Source: Patescibacteria group bacterium (GTDB taxonomy: Bacteria > Patescibacteriota > Patescibacteriia > GCA-002772895). From it: a stretch of DNA of 41,944 nt. The DNA lies in NCBI GenBank assembly GCA_018895765.1, contig JAHINX010000061.1, forward strand, positions 1-41,944, in the 5' to 3' direction. Numbering within the stretch: the stretch's first letter is position 1; each line of letters begins with the position of its first letter. The position numbers were made by a program, and so were the translations under genes. Below the pieces are notes generated by a model. The model did not search any database and was not told the DNA's origin. It saw only the letters and a list, made by a program, of their open reading frames with translations. Shown here in pieces: positions 1 through 8,167 of the stretch.

Positions 1-61
1 AATTTTCACACCAAATATTTTATATTTTATTTTTAATTTTTTATTTTGAGCGATAGCGAAT

Positions 62-2719
62 ATGTCCATAGCATTTCACAATTTAACAGTGGAGGGGGCG
101 TTAGAAGAATTAGGGACAAGTATTGATGGCCTCAAAGAGAAGGAGATAAAAGCGCGTCTTAAACAGTATGGTAAAAATGAATTGCCAAGGGAAAAAATGC
201 TTTCCCGTTTTTCAATATTTCTTTCACAATTCAAATCGCCTTTAGTTTATATACTTTTATTTGCGGCTATAATAAGTGGCATATTGATGGAAACAATTGA
301 TATGGTGATTATTCTGGCCGCTATTTTTATTAATGTTATTATTGGTTTTGCGCAGGAGGATAAAGCTAATCGTTCTTTAGAACAGCTAAAGACGTTAGTA
401 GAACGTAGATCGCACGTAATAAGAGGAGGTCGGGAGATTGAAATAAAGGCTGAAGATTTGGTCCCAGGAGATATCGTTGTTTTGGAAGAGGGAAGTAGAG
501 TACCTGCTGATGGACGGATAATTAAAGAAAATGATTTAGAAGTAAACGAGGCTTCTCTCACGGGTGAATCGCTTCCTATTAAAAAAACATCAAAAAAGAT
601 TGATAAAAACATTGTTTTAGCAGAACGAAAAAATATGGTTTTTATGGGAACGCTTGTTACTGGAGGAAGGGCATATTTTGTAGTTACTGATATTGGAATA
701 AAGAGCCATTTTGGCGAGATCGCCAGTTTGGTTAGAGAGACAAAAGAAGAAAAAACACCTCTTCAAGAACGTATTGGAAATTTTAGTAAGATATTGGGCG
801 CGGTGATTGTTTTTGTTACAATTATTTTATTTTTAGTCGGTATAGCTTTGGGTAGATCGCCACTTGAGATGTTTTTAACTTCAATCGCTGTTGCTGTTGC
901 GTCTATTCCCGAAGGTTTGCCTATTTCTATTACCGTCATCCTGGCAATCGGGATGCAAAAAATGTCCAGACATAAAGCATTAACGCGAAAAATGATTGCC
1001 GCTGAAACGCTTGGTAGCGTAAGCGTTATTTGTACGGATAAAACAGGGACGCTTACGATTGGAGAAATGCGCGCAGTCCACCTTATGTCTTATTGCGGAG
1101 ATTTATTTATTCAAAAAAATAAGCAACATAAAGCAATACATAAGGAATTATTAGATCAAGCTATGAAGATAAGTTTATTATGTAATAATGCTGTTGCGGA
1201 AAATATGAAAGGAGAGCTGAAAAGTTGGAAAATATTGGGCGACAGTACGGAAAAGCCATTGCTTATAAAAGGCTATGAAATAGGTTATGATAAACAAACT
1301 TTGGAAAAGAAGATGCCGCGTCTTCATGAGTTGACTTTTAATTCTGAACGAAAGTTTATGGCAACCCTGAATAAGACCAGTAAAATAAAAGCAGAAATAT
1401 TTATAAAAGGCGCACCGGAACTTCTTTTAGAAAAATCAAAATATTTTTTTGATGGTATAAAAACTTTAAAACTTGGATCAAAAGAAAAGGCATATTTTAA
1501 AAAAGAAATAGAAAAATTAACCTCAAATGGTCTTAGGGTTTTGGGTCTTGCTTATAAAGATGCAGAAAATGGACGCGAAAAAATTGAAGAAAAGGATATA
1601 AAAGATATTGTTTTTGTTGGTATAATGGGGCTCAAAGATCCTCTCCGTGAAACCGCAAAAAGCACTATTCAGCTTACCAGAGATGCGGGTATTAGGCCAG
1701 TGATTGTAACCGGTGATCATATTTTGACAGCCAAGGCAATTGGCGAAGAGATTGGTTTTCGGATAGGAGAAGAAAACGTTTTGGAAGGAAAGGATATAGA
1801 TGAATTAAGCGATGCGGAACTAAAAGAAAAAATAAAAGATATTGATATTTTTGCTAGAGTACTGCCAAAGCATAAATTAAGAATTATTGATGCATGGCAG
1901 AGCAGGGGCGAGATAGTGGCGATGACAGGAGATGGCGTAAATGATGCGCCAGCAATCAAGAGAGCGGACATTGGGATTGCTCTTGGTTCGGGTTCGGACG
2001 TAACAAAAGAAACTTCTGATATGGTTCTTTTGGATGATAATTTTAGCACTATAATAAAAGCTATTGAGCGGGGACGAATTCTTTTTGATAATATAAGAAA
2101 GGTTATTGTATATTTACTTTCTGATAGTTTTACCGAGGTAATCCTTATTGCTGGAGCCCTTATCTTGGGATTGCCTTTGCCAGTTACCGCAGCTCAGATT
2201 TTATGGGTGAATATTATTGATGATGGCCTGCCAGGGCTATCTTTGGCTTTTGACAAAGGAGAGAAAGATGTAATGGAACGCAAGCCTAGAAAAAGAACAA
2301 CACCGATTTTAAATAACGAAATGAAGGCTATAATATTTATTATGGGAATATTAACTGATCTTTTTTTATTAGGCGTTTTTTATTTTGTCTGGGAGCTAAC
2401 CAAGGATTTGAATTATAGTAGGACGATTTCTTTTGTTGGACTTGGCATTGATTCTTTATTTATTGTTTATGCAGCGAGAAGCCTGCACCACAGTATTTGG
2501 CATACAAAGTTTTGGAATAATCAATTTCTAAATTTGTCGGTTTTAGCGGGAGTTTTAATGCTTTTTCTTGTTGTGTATTTGCCTGTTTTACAAACAGCCT
2601 TTAAAACAATCGGACTTGGCTGGCGTGAATGGGTTTTTCTTTTAGGCATCGGAATGATTAATCTTGTACTTATAGAATTTATAAAATGGTTTTTTATTCA
2701 TAGACATAAAGTTGATTAG
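62..2719 (+). CDS. Cation-transporting P-type ATPase (calcium-type, P2)
   Basis: An 885-residue membrane pump that uses ATP to move cations, most like the SERCA/PMCA calcium or Na/K-type branch. Visible motifs are the actuator TGES (about residues 167-170), PEGLP in TM4 (283-287), the phosphorylation site DKTGTLT with Asp326, and the hinge TGDGVNDAP (622-630). The N-terminal cation_ATPase_N segment and a C-terminal block of hydrophobic helices (about 690-880) complete the family architecture at normal length. There is no Shine-Dalgarno before the ATG. The GT2 gene follows after 23 nt, possibly cotranscribed. The ion is inferred, not proven. Confidence 0.95.
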   Translation: MSIAFHNLTVEGALEELGTSIDGLKEKEIKARLKQYGKNELPREKMLSRFSIFLSQFKSPLVYILLFAAIISGILMETIDMVIILAAIFINVIIGFAQEDKANRSLEQLKTLVERRSHVIRGGREIEIKAEDLVPGDIVVLEEGSRVPADGRIIKENDLEVNEASLTGESLPIKKTSKKIDKNIVLAERKNMVFMGTLVTGGRAYFVVTDIGIKSHFGEIASLVRETKEEKTPLQERIGNFSKILGAVIVFVTIILFLVGIALGRSPLEMFLTSIAVAVASIPEGLPISITVILAIGMQKMSRHKALTRKMIAAETLGSVSVICTDKTGTLTIGEMRAVHLMSYCGDLFIQKNKQHKAIHKELLDQAMKISLLCNNAVAENMKGELKSWKILGDSTEKPLLIKGYEIGYDKQTLEKKMPRLHELTFNSERKFMATLNKTSKIKAEIFIKGAPELLLEKSKYFFDGIKTLKLGSKEKAYFKKEIEKLTSNGLRVLGLAYKDAENGREKIEEKDIKDIVFVGIMGLKDPLRETAKSTIQLTRDAGIRPVIVTGDHILTAKAIGEEIGFRIGEENVLEGKDIDELSDAELKEKIKDIDIFARVLPKHKLRIIDAWQSRGEIVAMTGDGVNDAPAIKRADIGIALGSGSDVTKETSDMVLLDDNFSTIIKAIERGRILFDNIRKVIVYLLSDSFTEVILIAGALILGLPLPVTAAQILWVNIIDDGLPGLSLAFDKGEKDVMERKPRKRTTPILNNEMKAIIFIMGILTDLFLLGVFYFVWELTKDLNYSRTISFVGLGIDSLFIVYAARSLHHSIWHTKFWNNQFLNLSVLAGVLMLFLVVYLPVLQTAFKTIGLGWREWVFLLGIGMINLVLIEFIKWFFIHRHKVD

Positions 2720-2742
2720 GGAAACTAATTACGAATATTTAT

Positions 2743-3408
2743 ATGAGAAAAGCAAAAATCGCCGTGATTATACCGGCGTTTAACGAAGAAGAAACAATTG
2801 CAGGTGTGGTGGCGGCGGCAAGCGCGAGTGAATTGGTAAGTGAGGTTATTGTGGTTTCTGATGGTTCAGCCGATAAAACCGCCCGGTTAGCAAAAAAAAA
2901 TGGCGCAACTCAAATTTTTAATTTGCCAATAAAAAAAGGAAAGGGCGCCGCAATGCTTCACGGGCTCACTCATACGGATGCAGAAATAATCGTTTTTTTG
3001 GATGCGGATTTAAAGGGGTTTCGAGCGGAACACTTAAAGCGTTTGATAGAGCCGGTTTTTCGCGGTGAGTTAGTAATGAGTGTAGGGATTAGAGATCGTG
3101 GAAAGATAATGGAAAAAATCGGTCCATATCTTCCTCTTATCGGAGGAGAAAGAGCTATGCAGAGATTTGTAATAGAGAACATCCCGGACAAATATTTAAA
3201 GGGATTTATGATTGAGTCAGCGCTGAATTATTATTGCAGGTCCAGAGAGCTTCCCTATGGGACTGTTTTTTTGCCGGGCGTAAAAATAAGACGGAAGATG
3301 CAGAAAGTTGGGGTCTTGAAAGGGCTTTTGCAATATGTTAAGATGATATATCAAATTATAAAGGCAATGATATTGGTCAGATTGGCGAAAATGAGAGGAA
3401 GGTTTTAA
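2743..3408 (+). CDS. Family 2 glycosyltransferase (DPM1/GT-A type)
   Basis: A 221-residue GT-A fold enzyme expected to transfer a sugar from a nucleotide-sugar, probably to a lipid or envelope glycan. The start VIIPAFNEEETI (residues 7-18), the VVSDGSADKT loop and the metal-binding FLDADLKG near residue 88 are typical of GT2. It lacks the C-terminal membrane helices of full polyprenyl-phosphate transferases, so it is a minimal cytosolic or peripheral form. Acceptor and donor cannot be read from the sequence. It lies 23 nt after the ATPase, with no clear ribosome binding site. Confidence 0.88.
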   Translation: MRKAKIAVIIPAFNEEETIAGVVAAASASELVSEVIVVSDGSADKTARLAKKNGATQIFNLPIKKGKGAAMLHGLTHTDAEIIVFLDADLKGFRAEHLKRLIEPVFRGELVMSVGIRDRGKIMEKIGPYLPLIGGERAMQRFVIENIPDKYLKGFMIESALNYYCRSRELPYGTVFLPGVKIRRKMQKVGVLKGLLQYVKMIYQIIKAMILVRLAKMRGRF

Positions 3409-3530
3409 AGAAATTATCAATTATCAACGTTCAATTATCAATGAATTTCAAAGTTTAATTTTTTCAATGATCATTAAACGGTTTGCGATTGATTATTCAT
3501 TGATCATTGGTTATTGAATATTGAGTATTT
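3409..3530. repeat. AT-rich repeat tract with tcaattatcaa units and an inverted repeat
   Basis: The spacer before murD is made of short direct repeats of the tcaattatca type, followed by an inverted repeat whose arms contain CAATGATCA and TGATCATTG. The same tcaattatcaa unit recurs inside murD (4740-4778) and between ftsX and dus (10556-10583), so it is a dispersed low-complexity family rather than a gene-specific site. No promoter stands out. Confidence 0.6.
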
Positions 3531-4955
3531 ATGAAAGTTATTATCATGGGTCTGGGTTTATATGAAAAAGGAAGCGGCATTTCTGCCGCCAAGTTTTTTA
3601 TTGAAAAAGGCGACGAAGTTTTGATTACTGACTTAAAAGAGAGAAAGGAGTTGCTGCGTCAGATAAAAGAATTGGAAAAATTTTGCAAGAATCATAATAA
3701 AAAAATGCCCATACTTCATCTTGGTGGACATAAAGAAGATGATTTTAAAAGTGTAGATATTGTGATGCGGAATCCCGGCGTGCCAAAGGATTCGCTTTTT
3801 TTAAAAATCGCGCGAAAAGCCGGAGCGCAAATAGAAACCGATGTTACTATTTTTATGAAAAATTGCCACGCGATGGTTATTGGCGTAACAGGCACCCGTG
3901 GAAAAAGCACCACAGCATCTTTGATCTATGAAATATTGAAAAAATCCCCCCTAACCCCCCTTTGCAAAAGGGGGGAGAAAGGGGGAATTTGGCTTGGCGG
4001 AAATATAAAAATTTCTCCGCTTTCGTTTATAGAAAAAGTTAAGCCAAGCGATATTGTTGTTTTGGAATTTTCAAGCTGGATGCTGGAAAACTTTTCTGAA
4101 TATAAAATTGCCCCGCATATTGCTGTTATCACAAATATTTATCCCGACCATTTAAATACTTACAAAAATATGGCAGAATATATTTCTGCCAAGAAAAATA
4201 TTTTTCAATATCAAAAGGCAGGAGATTATTTAGTTTTAAACGGAGAGAATAGGGAAACGAAAAAATGGAAAGGCTATGGAAAAACAATTTATTTTTATAA
4301 AGAAAATATTAAAAAGTTTTATAAATTGCCCATTAAATTGCAGGGTGAGCATAATTTAGAAAATATTAGCGCGGCATATGCAGTGGTAAAAATTATGAAG
4401 GTGCCAGTAGCAAAGATTGAAAAAGTTTTGAAAAAATTTAACGGCCTCTCCGATAGACAGGAGATAATCGCGCAAAATAAGGGGATAACTTTTGTTAATG
4501 ATACAACAGCTACAACGCCGGACGGAACAATCGCGGCTCTCCGTAGATTTGGCGCGAACCAAGAAATCAAGAAAACAAGAAAACAAAAAAACAAGAAAAC
4601 AAGAAAGCAAGAAAGCAAAAAAATCATCCTAATCTGTGGTGGAAGCGACAAGGGGCTAGACTATAAACAATTTGCAAAAGAAGCAAAAAAATATTGCAAA
4701 GCAGTAATATTTTTTCCGGGAACGGCGACGGAAAAAATAAATTATAAATTATCAATTATCAATTATCAATTAATTATTATGGCGAAAGACATGAACAGTG
4801 CGGTAAAAAAGGCAAGACAACAGGCCATTAGAGGAGATATTATATTATTGTCTCCAGCTGCTGCCAGTTTCGGTTTGTTTAAAAATGAATTTGACAGAGG
4901 AGAGGAATTTAAGAAAGTAGTAACACAGGTAACACAGAAAGAACAGCACAGATAA
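3531..4955 (+). CDS. murD: UDP-N-acetylmuramoyl-L-alanine:D-glutamate ligase MurD
   Basis: Cytosolic peptidoglycan-precursor enzyme adding D-Glu to UDP-MurNAc-L-Ala. The N-terminal Rossmann domain (GLGLYEKGSGISAAKFF), the ATP loop GVTGTRGKSTT (118-128), the central VVLEFSSWMLE segment, ITNIYPDHLNTY, and the C-terminal FVNDTTATTPDGTIAAL motif all match MurD. At 474 residues it is longer than usual because of three in-frame low-complexity or repeat insertions: a C/G hairpin (about residues 138-153), a Lys/Gln/Asn-rich tract (344-364) and a tcaattatc tract (404-416). The C-terminal end overlaps acacagataac repeats. It has no Shine-Dalgarno. Confidence 0.93.
   Translation: MKVIIMGLGLYEKGSGISAAKFFIEKGDEVLITDLKERKELLRQIKELEKFCKNHNKKMPILHLGGHKEDDFKSVDIVMRNPGVPKDSLFLKIARKAGAQIETDVTIFMKNCHAMVIGVTGTRGKSTTASLIYEILKKSPLTPLCKRGEKGGIWLGGNIKISPLSFIEKVKPSDIVVLEFSSWMLENFSEYKIAPHIAVITNIYPDHLNTYKNMAEYISAKKNIFQYQKAGDYLVLNGENRETKKWKGYGKTIYFYKENIKKFYKLPIKLQGEHNLENISAAYAVVKIMKVPVAKIEKVLKKFNGLSDRQEIIAQNKGITFVNDTTATTPDGTIAALRRFGANQEIKKTRKQKNKKTRKQESKKIILICGGSDKGLDYKQFAKEAKKYCKAVIFFPGTATEKINYKLSIINYQLIIMAKDMNSAVKKARQQAIRGDIILLSPAAASFGLFKNEFDRGEEFKKVVTQVTQKEQHR
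3942..3988. repeat. C/G hairpin repeat inserted in frame in murD
   Basis: A nested palindrome. The inner arms CCCCCCTTT and AAAGGGGGG surround a short loop, and the outer arms AAATCCCCC and GGGGGAATTT enclose them. It encodes the SPLTPLCKRGEKGG segment after the first helix following the ATP loop, which MurD proteins do not normally have. Related C/G-rich hairpins lie at 17223-17308, 19409-19454 and 35907-35953. Confidence 0.8.
4560..4622. repeat. Purine-rich (acaagaaa)n tract within murD
   Basis: Imperfect direct repeats of acaagaaa and aagaaaac encode a KTRKQKNKKTRKQESKK linker just after the conserved DGTIAAL region. It is in frame and probably forms a disordered, positively charged loop. 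Confidence 0.65.
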
Positions 4956-5035
4956 CACAGATAACACAGATTTTTAAGACACAGATAACACAAATTTTTA
5001 AGACATAGATAACACCCCAGTAGTAGAGCAAAGCT
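4923..5035. repeat. Direct repeats of acacagataac at the murD 3' end
   Basis: Short units (aacacagat) precede about two and a half copies of a ~24-nt unit containing acacagataacac and atttttaag. They start inside the last codons of murD and run past its stop codon (4953-4955). They are followed at 5078-5091 by a small hairpin, CGAAG/CTTCG. The spacing is too short and the units too degenerate for a CRISPR array. Confidence 0.65.
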
Positions 5036-5094
5036 CACTACGGGGCAGGCAGATATGCGCTCGCCTCGCTTCGCGGTCGAAGCGGGCTTCGCGC

Positions 5095-5130
5095 TATTAA
5101 AAAATCCCGCATTATTCTAAGCGGGATTTT
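5095..5130. terminator. Bidirectional intrinsic terminator
   Basis: Stem TCCCGC/GCGGGA with T-runs on both sides. Read on the minus strand, its 5' arm and loop contain the last codons of the 5117-5524 gene, including its TAG stop, and a T-tract follows. On the plus strand it can end murD transcription. Confidence 0.75.
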
Positions 5131-5524
5131 GTGGTAGATCAAACTGTTCCAAAATAACATCATAGGCCTCTTTTTTAATGGGCCCGCGTGTTTTTAATGA
5201 AAAAGAAAAAAGTATATAGCATTTATTGTCTGTCCCTACATAACCGACACGCATTTCCTGGTCGTCATATCTTCCTAAAAGATGCATTGCAAAGCCGGGT
5301 CTGGGTTTCGGCATAAGAGTCGCCTTATCCATTTCATTTTTATTAGTATGAATAAAGACGACAAAGATATCGTTCTTATCGTCTGCGCAAATTGCGGCCA
5401 ATCTTTTGCCATTTTTAAATAACTTGTATTCAAAGATAGTATTCGCTATAATCTTTAGCTTTCCATCTAGGAATAATCTTTCTTTTTCATCTTGTCTGAC
5501 TTTTGTTACTTCGTTTTTTGGCAC
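5117..5524 (-). CDS. Hypothetical accessory protein, 135 aa
   Basis: No recognised family. I chose the GTG at 5524 because a GGAGG site lies 5 nt before it; an ATG four codons upstream overlaps that site and has no ribosome binding site of its own. The protein is soluble and mixed alpha/beta, with GKRLAAICADDKNDIFVVFIH in the middle and KPRPGFAMHLLGRYDDQ later. There are no membrane segments or metal motifs. It is a monocistronic unit with its own consensus promoter (5578-5606), a hairpin in its 5' leader (5533-5561) and a terminator, like several other small accessory genes here. Confidence 0.7.
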   Translation of the reverse strand: MPKNEVTKVRQDEKERLFLDGKLKIIANTIFEYKLFKNGKRLAAICADDKNDIFVVFIHTNKNEMDKATLMPKPRPGFAMHLLGRYDDQEMRVGYVGTDNKCYILFSFSLKTRGPIKKEAYDVILEQFDLPQNPA

Positions 5525-5532
5525 GATTTCCT

Positions 5533-5561
5533 CCATTCTTCACTGAAGCTTCGAATGGCAC
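5533..5561 (-). repeat. Leader hairpin related to the repeat inserted in rsmH
   Basis: Read on the minus strand this has outer arms CCATTC and GAATGG plus an inner CTTC/GAAG stem. The 3' arm runs into the GGAGG ribosome binding site of the 5117-5524 gene. Nearly the same sequence (GTGCCATTCGAAGCTT... GAAGAATGG) is present in the coding sequence of rsmH at 34104-34137. Confidence 0.65.
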
Positions 5562-5577
5562 AGCCCCCTCTTTACTT

Positions 5578-5606
5578 ATACTATAAATTTAAAAGATCAT
5601 TGTCAA
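5578..5606 (-). promoter_or_regulatory. Sigma-70-type promoter for the 5117-5524 gene
   Basis: On the minus strand TTGACA (5601-5606) is followed by a 17-nt spacer and TAGTAT (5578-5583). The leader is about 45-50 nt. Confidence 0.75.
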
Positions 5607-5632
5607 ATAAGCAAAAAAATGATATTGTTATT

Positions 5633-5688
5633 ATAGGAACCTCTCTAAAACACGTCACCTATGGCATTCTGTTTACAGAGATTCCTAT
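5633..5688 (+). promoter_or_regulatory. Inverted repeat directly upstream of the MurE-like gene
   Basis: Arms ATAGGAACCTCT (5633-5644) and AGAGATTCCTAT (5677-5688) pair with one mismatch around a 32-nt loop. The 3' arm ends 6 nt before the ATG at 5695. It could be a leader structure controlling translation. The resemblance to the larger ftsB and ftsL leaders is in position only. Confidence 0.45.
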
Positions 5689-5694
5689 ATAAGT

Positions 5695-6993
5695 ATGAAA
5701 AGATTATTGAAAAAAATAGTCCCGAAATGGGCTATTAGATTTTATCATTGGCTTTTGGCAAACCTGGGAGCGCTTGTTTACAGATATCCTTCACGGAAAA
5801 TAATAGTTATAGGCGTAACCGGAACCAAAGGCAAATCAACAACTTCGTATCTTATAGCCAAGCTTTTGGAGGAGTTTGGAAATAAAGTCGGGCTTACCTC
5901 CACGATAATTTTTAAAATAGGCAAAAAGGAATGGTTGAATGATAAAAAAATGACCATGCTTGGACGTTTTCATTTGCAAAAGCTTTTGCGTCAGATGGTA
6001 AACGAAGGGTGCAAGTATGTAATTATAGAAACTTCTTCGGAAGGGATTGCGCAATATAGACATAGCGGGATAGACTATGACATAGCTGTTTTTACCAATC
6101 TTTCGCCAGAGCATATAGAGTCGCATGGTAGTTATAGTAAATATAAAAAAGCAAAATCAAAATTATTTTCTTCTCTTGAGCGCGGCCGCGAGAAAGGCGT
6201 CCCTAAAACGGCAATAATAAATCTTGACGATAAAGAAGCGGATTATTTTTTGGGATTTAATAATAATAATGTCGGCTATACTTTAAAAAATTCATATAAA
6301 AAGCAGGCAAAAAAAATAATATCGGCAAAAAATTTAAGCGTTAGCGAATCCGGTATAAAATTTTTCATATCGGACATCGAGTTAAGGAGTAAGTTATTAG
6401 GAGAATTTAATGCTTATAATATTCTTGCCGCAATCGCTTGTTGCGACGCGCTCGGCAAGAGCCTTCCGGAATTGCCCGAAAAAGTAGAAAAAATAGAATC
6501 AGTCCCCGGCAGGATGGAGTTTATAAATGAAGGGCAAAATTTTCAGGTAATTGTTGATTACGCACATGAACCGGTATCAATGCGCGCGCTTTACGGCATT
6601 GTCCGTGAAATTCCCCATAAGCGGGTTATTCATATCTTTGGCGCCACTGGCGGAGGACGCGACAAATCGCGCCGGCCGATTTTGGGAGAAATCGCAGACC
6701 AGAATGCCAGCATCATAGTTCTTACGAATGACGATCCATATGAAGAAAATCAGGAAAAAATTGTCAGTGACATAAAAAAAGGAATTAAGAAGAAAAAAGA
6801 AGGGGAATCGTTTTTTGTCGTTATGGATAGAAAAAAAGCCATAGAAGACGCTGTTATGCAGGCCGAAGAAGGAGACATACTACTTATAACCGGTAAGGGT
6901 TCTGAACAGAAAATTGCTATTGATGGAAAAATGCTTCCATGGGACGATAGAGATATTGCCCGGCAAGCCATAAAGCTAAAACTTAAAAAATAA
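5695..6993 (+). CDS. murE: MurE-like Mur ligase lacking the usual N-terminal domain
   Basis: A 432-residue Mur ligase, probably adding the third amino acid to UDP-MurNAc-L-Ala-D-Glu. The ATP loop GVTGTKGKSTT (40-50), TSTIIFKIG, the ETSSEG segment, the FTNLSPEHIESHGS motif, the linker DYAHEPVSM and FGATGGGRDKSRRP are MurE signatures. The UDP-binding domain that normally precedes the ATP domain by about 100 residues is replaced by about 35 residues with an amphipathic or hydrophobic helix. The specificity loop reads TNDDPYEENQ instead of DNPR, so the amino acid added is uncertain. It starts 6 nt after an inverted repeat. Confidence 0.85.
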   Translation: MKRLLKKIVPKWAIRFYHWLLANLGALVYRYPSRKIIVIGVTGTKGKSTTSYLIAKLLEEFGNKVGLTSTIIFKIGKKEWLNDKKMTMLGRFHLQKLLRQMVNEGCKYVIIETSSEGIAQYRHSGIDYDIAVFTNLSPEHIESHGSYSKYKKAKSKLFSSLERGREKGVPKTAIINLDDKEADYFLGFNNNNVGYTLKNSYKKQAKKIISAKNLSVSESGIKFFISDIELRSKLLGEFNAYNILAAIACCDALGKSLPELPEKVEKIESVPGRMEFINEGQNFQVIVDYAHEPVSMRALYGIVREIPHKRVIHIFGATGGGRDKSRRPILGEIADQNASIIVLTNDDPYEENQEKIVSDIKKGIKKKKEGESFFVVMDRKKAIEDAVMQAEEGDILLITGKGSEQKIAIDGKMLPWDDRDIARQAIKLKLKK

Positions 6994-6997
6994 ATAT

Positions 6998-7144
6998 GCC
7001 CAGTAAGACCAACTTTGATCTTTGTTGCGCTAAGACGCAACAGGTAAAAATGCTGTTTTTCTTGGCGTAAATTATAATCAAAAAATAAAATTAATCAACT
7101 TTTAAAATTTTATATAAATTATTTTCAAAGTTGTCTTACTGGGT
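6998..7144 (+). promoter_or_regulatory. Structured leader element A (upstream of PH-domain gene and ftsB)
   Basis: A 147-nt element closed by a long inverted repeat. The 5' arm (6999-7018) begins CCCAGTAAGA and ends CAACTTTGA. The 3' arm (7125-7143) is TCAAAGTTG then TCTTACTGGG, pairing over 19 bp with one bulged C. Inside is a perfect hairpin GTTGCG/CGCAAC, then an AT-rich stretch. The 3' arm touches the ATG at 7145 (GGGT-ATG). The same architecture and the same end sequences occur before ftsL at 35021-35153. It could be a cis-acting RNA or a mobile palindromic element. Confidence 0.65.
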
Positions 7145-7786
7145 ATGACTGACCAAAAAGAAGAAAAAATTGAAAAATCTGATTTTAAAGCCGTAAAGCT
7201 GAAAGACGGCGAAGAAATTTTATTGGTAGTTAGGCAAACGCCGGTTGCTTTTAGCTCCGCGTTTTTAATCGGCCTTTTTTTATTTCTTTTGCCCTTTTTC
7301 TTCTTGTTTCCGCTTTTTTCTTGGGGAAAGATTGGGATGGTGATTTTTTTCATTCTTTTGGGAGGAGCGATACTTTTTGCCCTCTATGAATTAATCAACT
7401 GGTATTTTAATTGCGGGATTATTACCAGTCTTAGAGTAATAGACATTGATCAAAAAGGACTCTTCAACCGCATTGTTTCTGAAGTTCCATATTATAAAAT
7501 TGATGATGTTTCATATAATATAAAGGGGATAAAGCAATCAATGTTTAGGTATGGCAACGTAGTGGTGGCGATAAGAGGTTATCGGTCTAGCGTCACTTTG
7601 CGAAACGTTGCTAAGCCGGCAATGATTCAGGAATTGGTTTTGGAAGTTGAGCGCCGGGTGCGGAAGTGGGACGAAAATGAAGAAAAAAAGCCGGTAATGG
7701 ATAAAATTATGGATGAAATGGATAAGCTTTCTTCTGTGGAAAAGCGCGCTCTTGCCCTTGCGCTTAAAAAAATGAAAAAAGAATAA
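7145..7786 (+). CDS. Membrane protein with bacterial PH-like domain
   Basis: A 213-residue protein with a short acidic cytosolic start, two adjacent hydrophobic helices (about residues 37-60 and 65-88), then a YdbS/bPH2-like beta domain in which CGIITSLRVIDIDQKGLFNRIVSEVPYYKIDDVSY is diagnostic. A charged C-terminal helix follows. The biochemical role of bPH2 proteins is not settled. It lies 3 nt before ftsB, so the two are surely cotranscribed, which hints at an envelope or division role. Expression may depend on leader element A, which ends at its start codon. Confidence 0.8.
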   Translation: MTDQKEEKIEKSDFKAVKLKDGEEILLVVRQTPVAFSSAFLIGLFLFLLPFFFLFPLFSWGKIGMVIFFILLGGAILFALYELINWYFNCGIITSLRVIDIDQKGLFNRIVSEVPYYKIDDVSYNIKGIKQSMFRYGNVVVAIRGYRSSVTLRNVAKPAMIQELVLEVERRVRKWDENEEKKPVMDKIMDEMDKLSSVEKRALALALKKMKKE

Positions 7787-7789
7787 GAT

Positions 7790-8167
7790 ATGAAAGATTT
7801 ATCGCTAAAAAAAATATTGGGAATGAAGATAGCGGGTATTGCTATTCTGCTTCTTATTATTCTTTTTGGATTTAATTTTTTTAAAGAATATAGCCGGAGC
7901 AGGGCGCTTGATAAAGAAATAAAAAAATTGGAAGTTGCAGCAAAAGAAGTGGAAGCGCAAAATCTTGATATTCTTAATCTGGCGACATATTTGGATACGG
8001 AAGAGTTTTTGGAAAGCGAAGCAAGGACAAAGCTGGGGTTGAAAAAACCGGGAGAAGAAGTTATTTCCGTTTCTTTGCCTGAGGAAGCAAATGCGCTTGT
8101 GGACAATTTAAATAATCCGGAGGAGCCAAACTTTGTTTTGTGGTGGAAACATTTTTTTAATAAATAG
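7790..8167 (+). CDS. ftsB: Septum formation initiator FtsB/DivIC-like protein
   Basis: A 125-residue bitopic protein: cytosolic start, one membrane helix (about residues 11-30), then a coiled coil (about 33-58) and the short region YLDTEEFLESEARTKLGLKKPGE, which is the conserved tail of FtsB/DivIC. It should pair with FtsL (35154-35507) and sit in the divisome at the septum. The start is 3 nt after the PH-domain gene. The tail beyond residue 90 (SLPEEANALVDNL) is longer than in proteobacterial FtsB and more DivIC-like. Confidence 0.85.
   Translation: MKDLSLKKILGMKIAGIAILLLIILFGFNFFKEYSRSRALDKEIKKLEVAAKEVEAQNLDILNLATYLDTEEFLESEARTKLGLKKPGEEVISVSLPEEANALVDNLNNPEEPNFVLWWKHFFNK

Noticed and set aside
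4923..5035. Possible CRISPR array from repeated acacagataac units
   Set aside because: Units are short, degenerate and adjacent, without unique spacers of constant length; no cas genes in the window.
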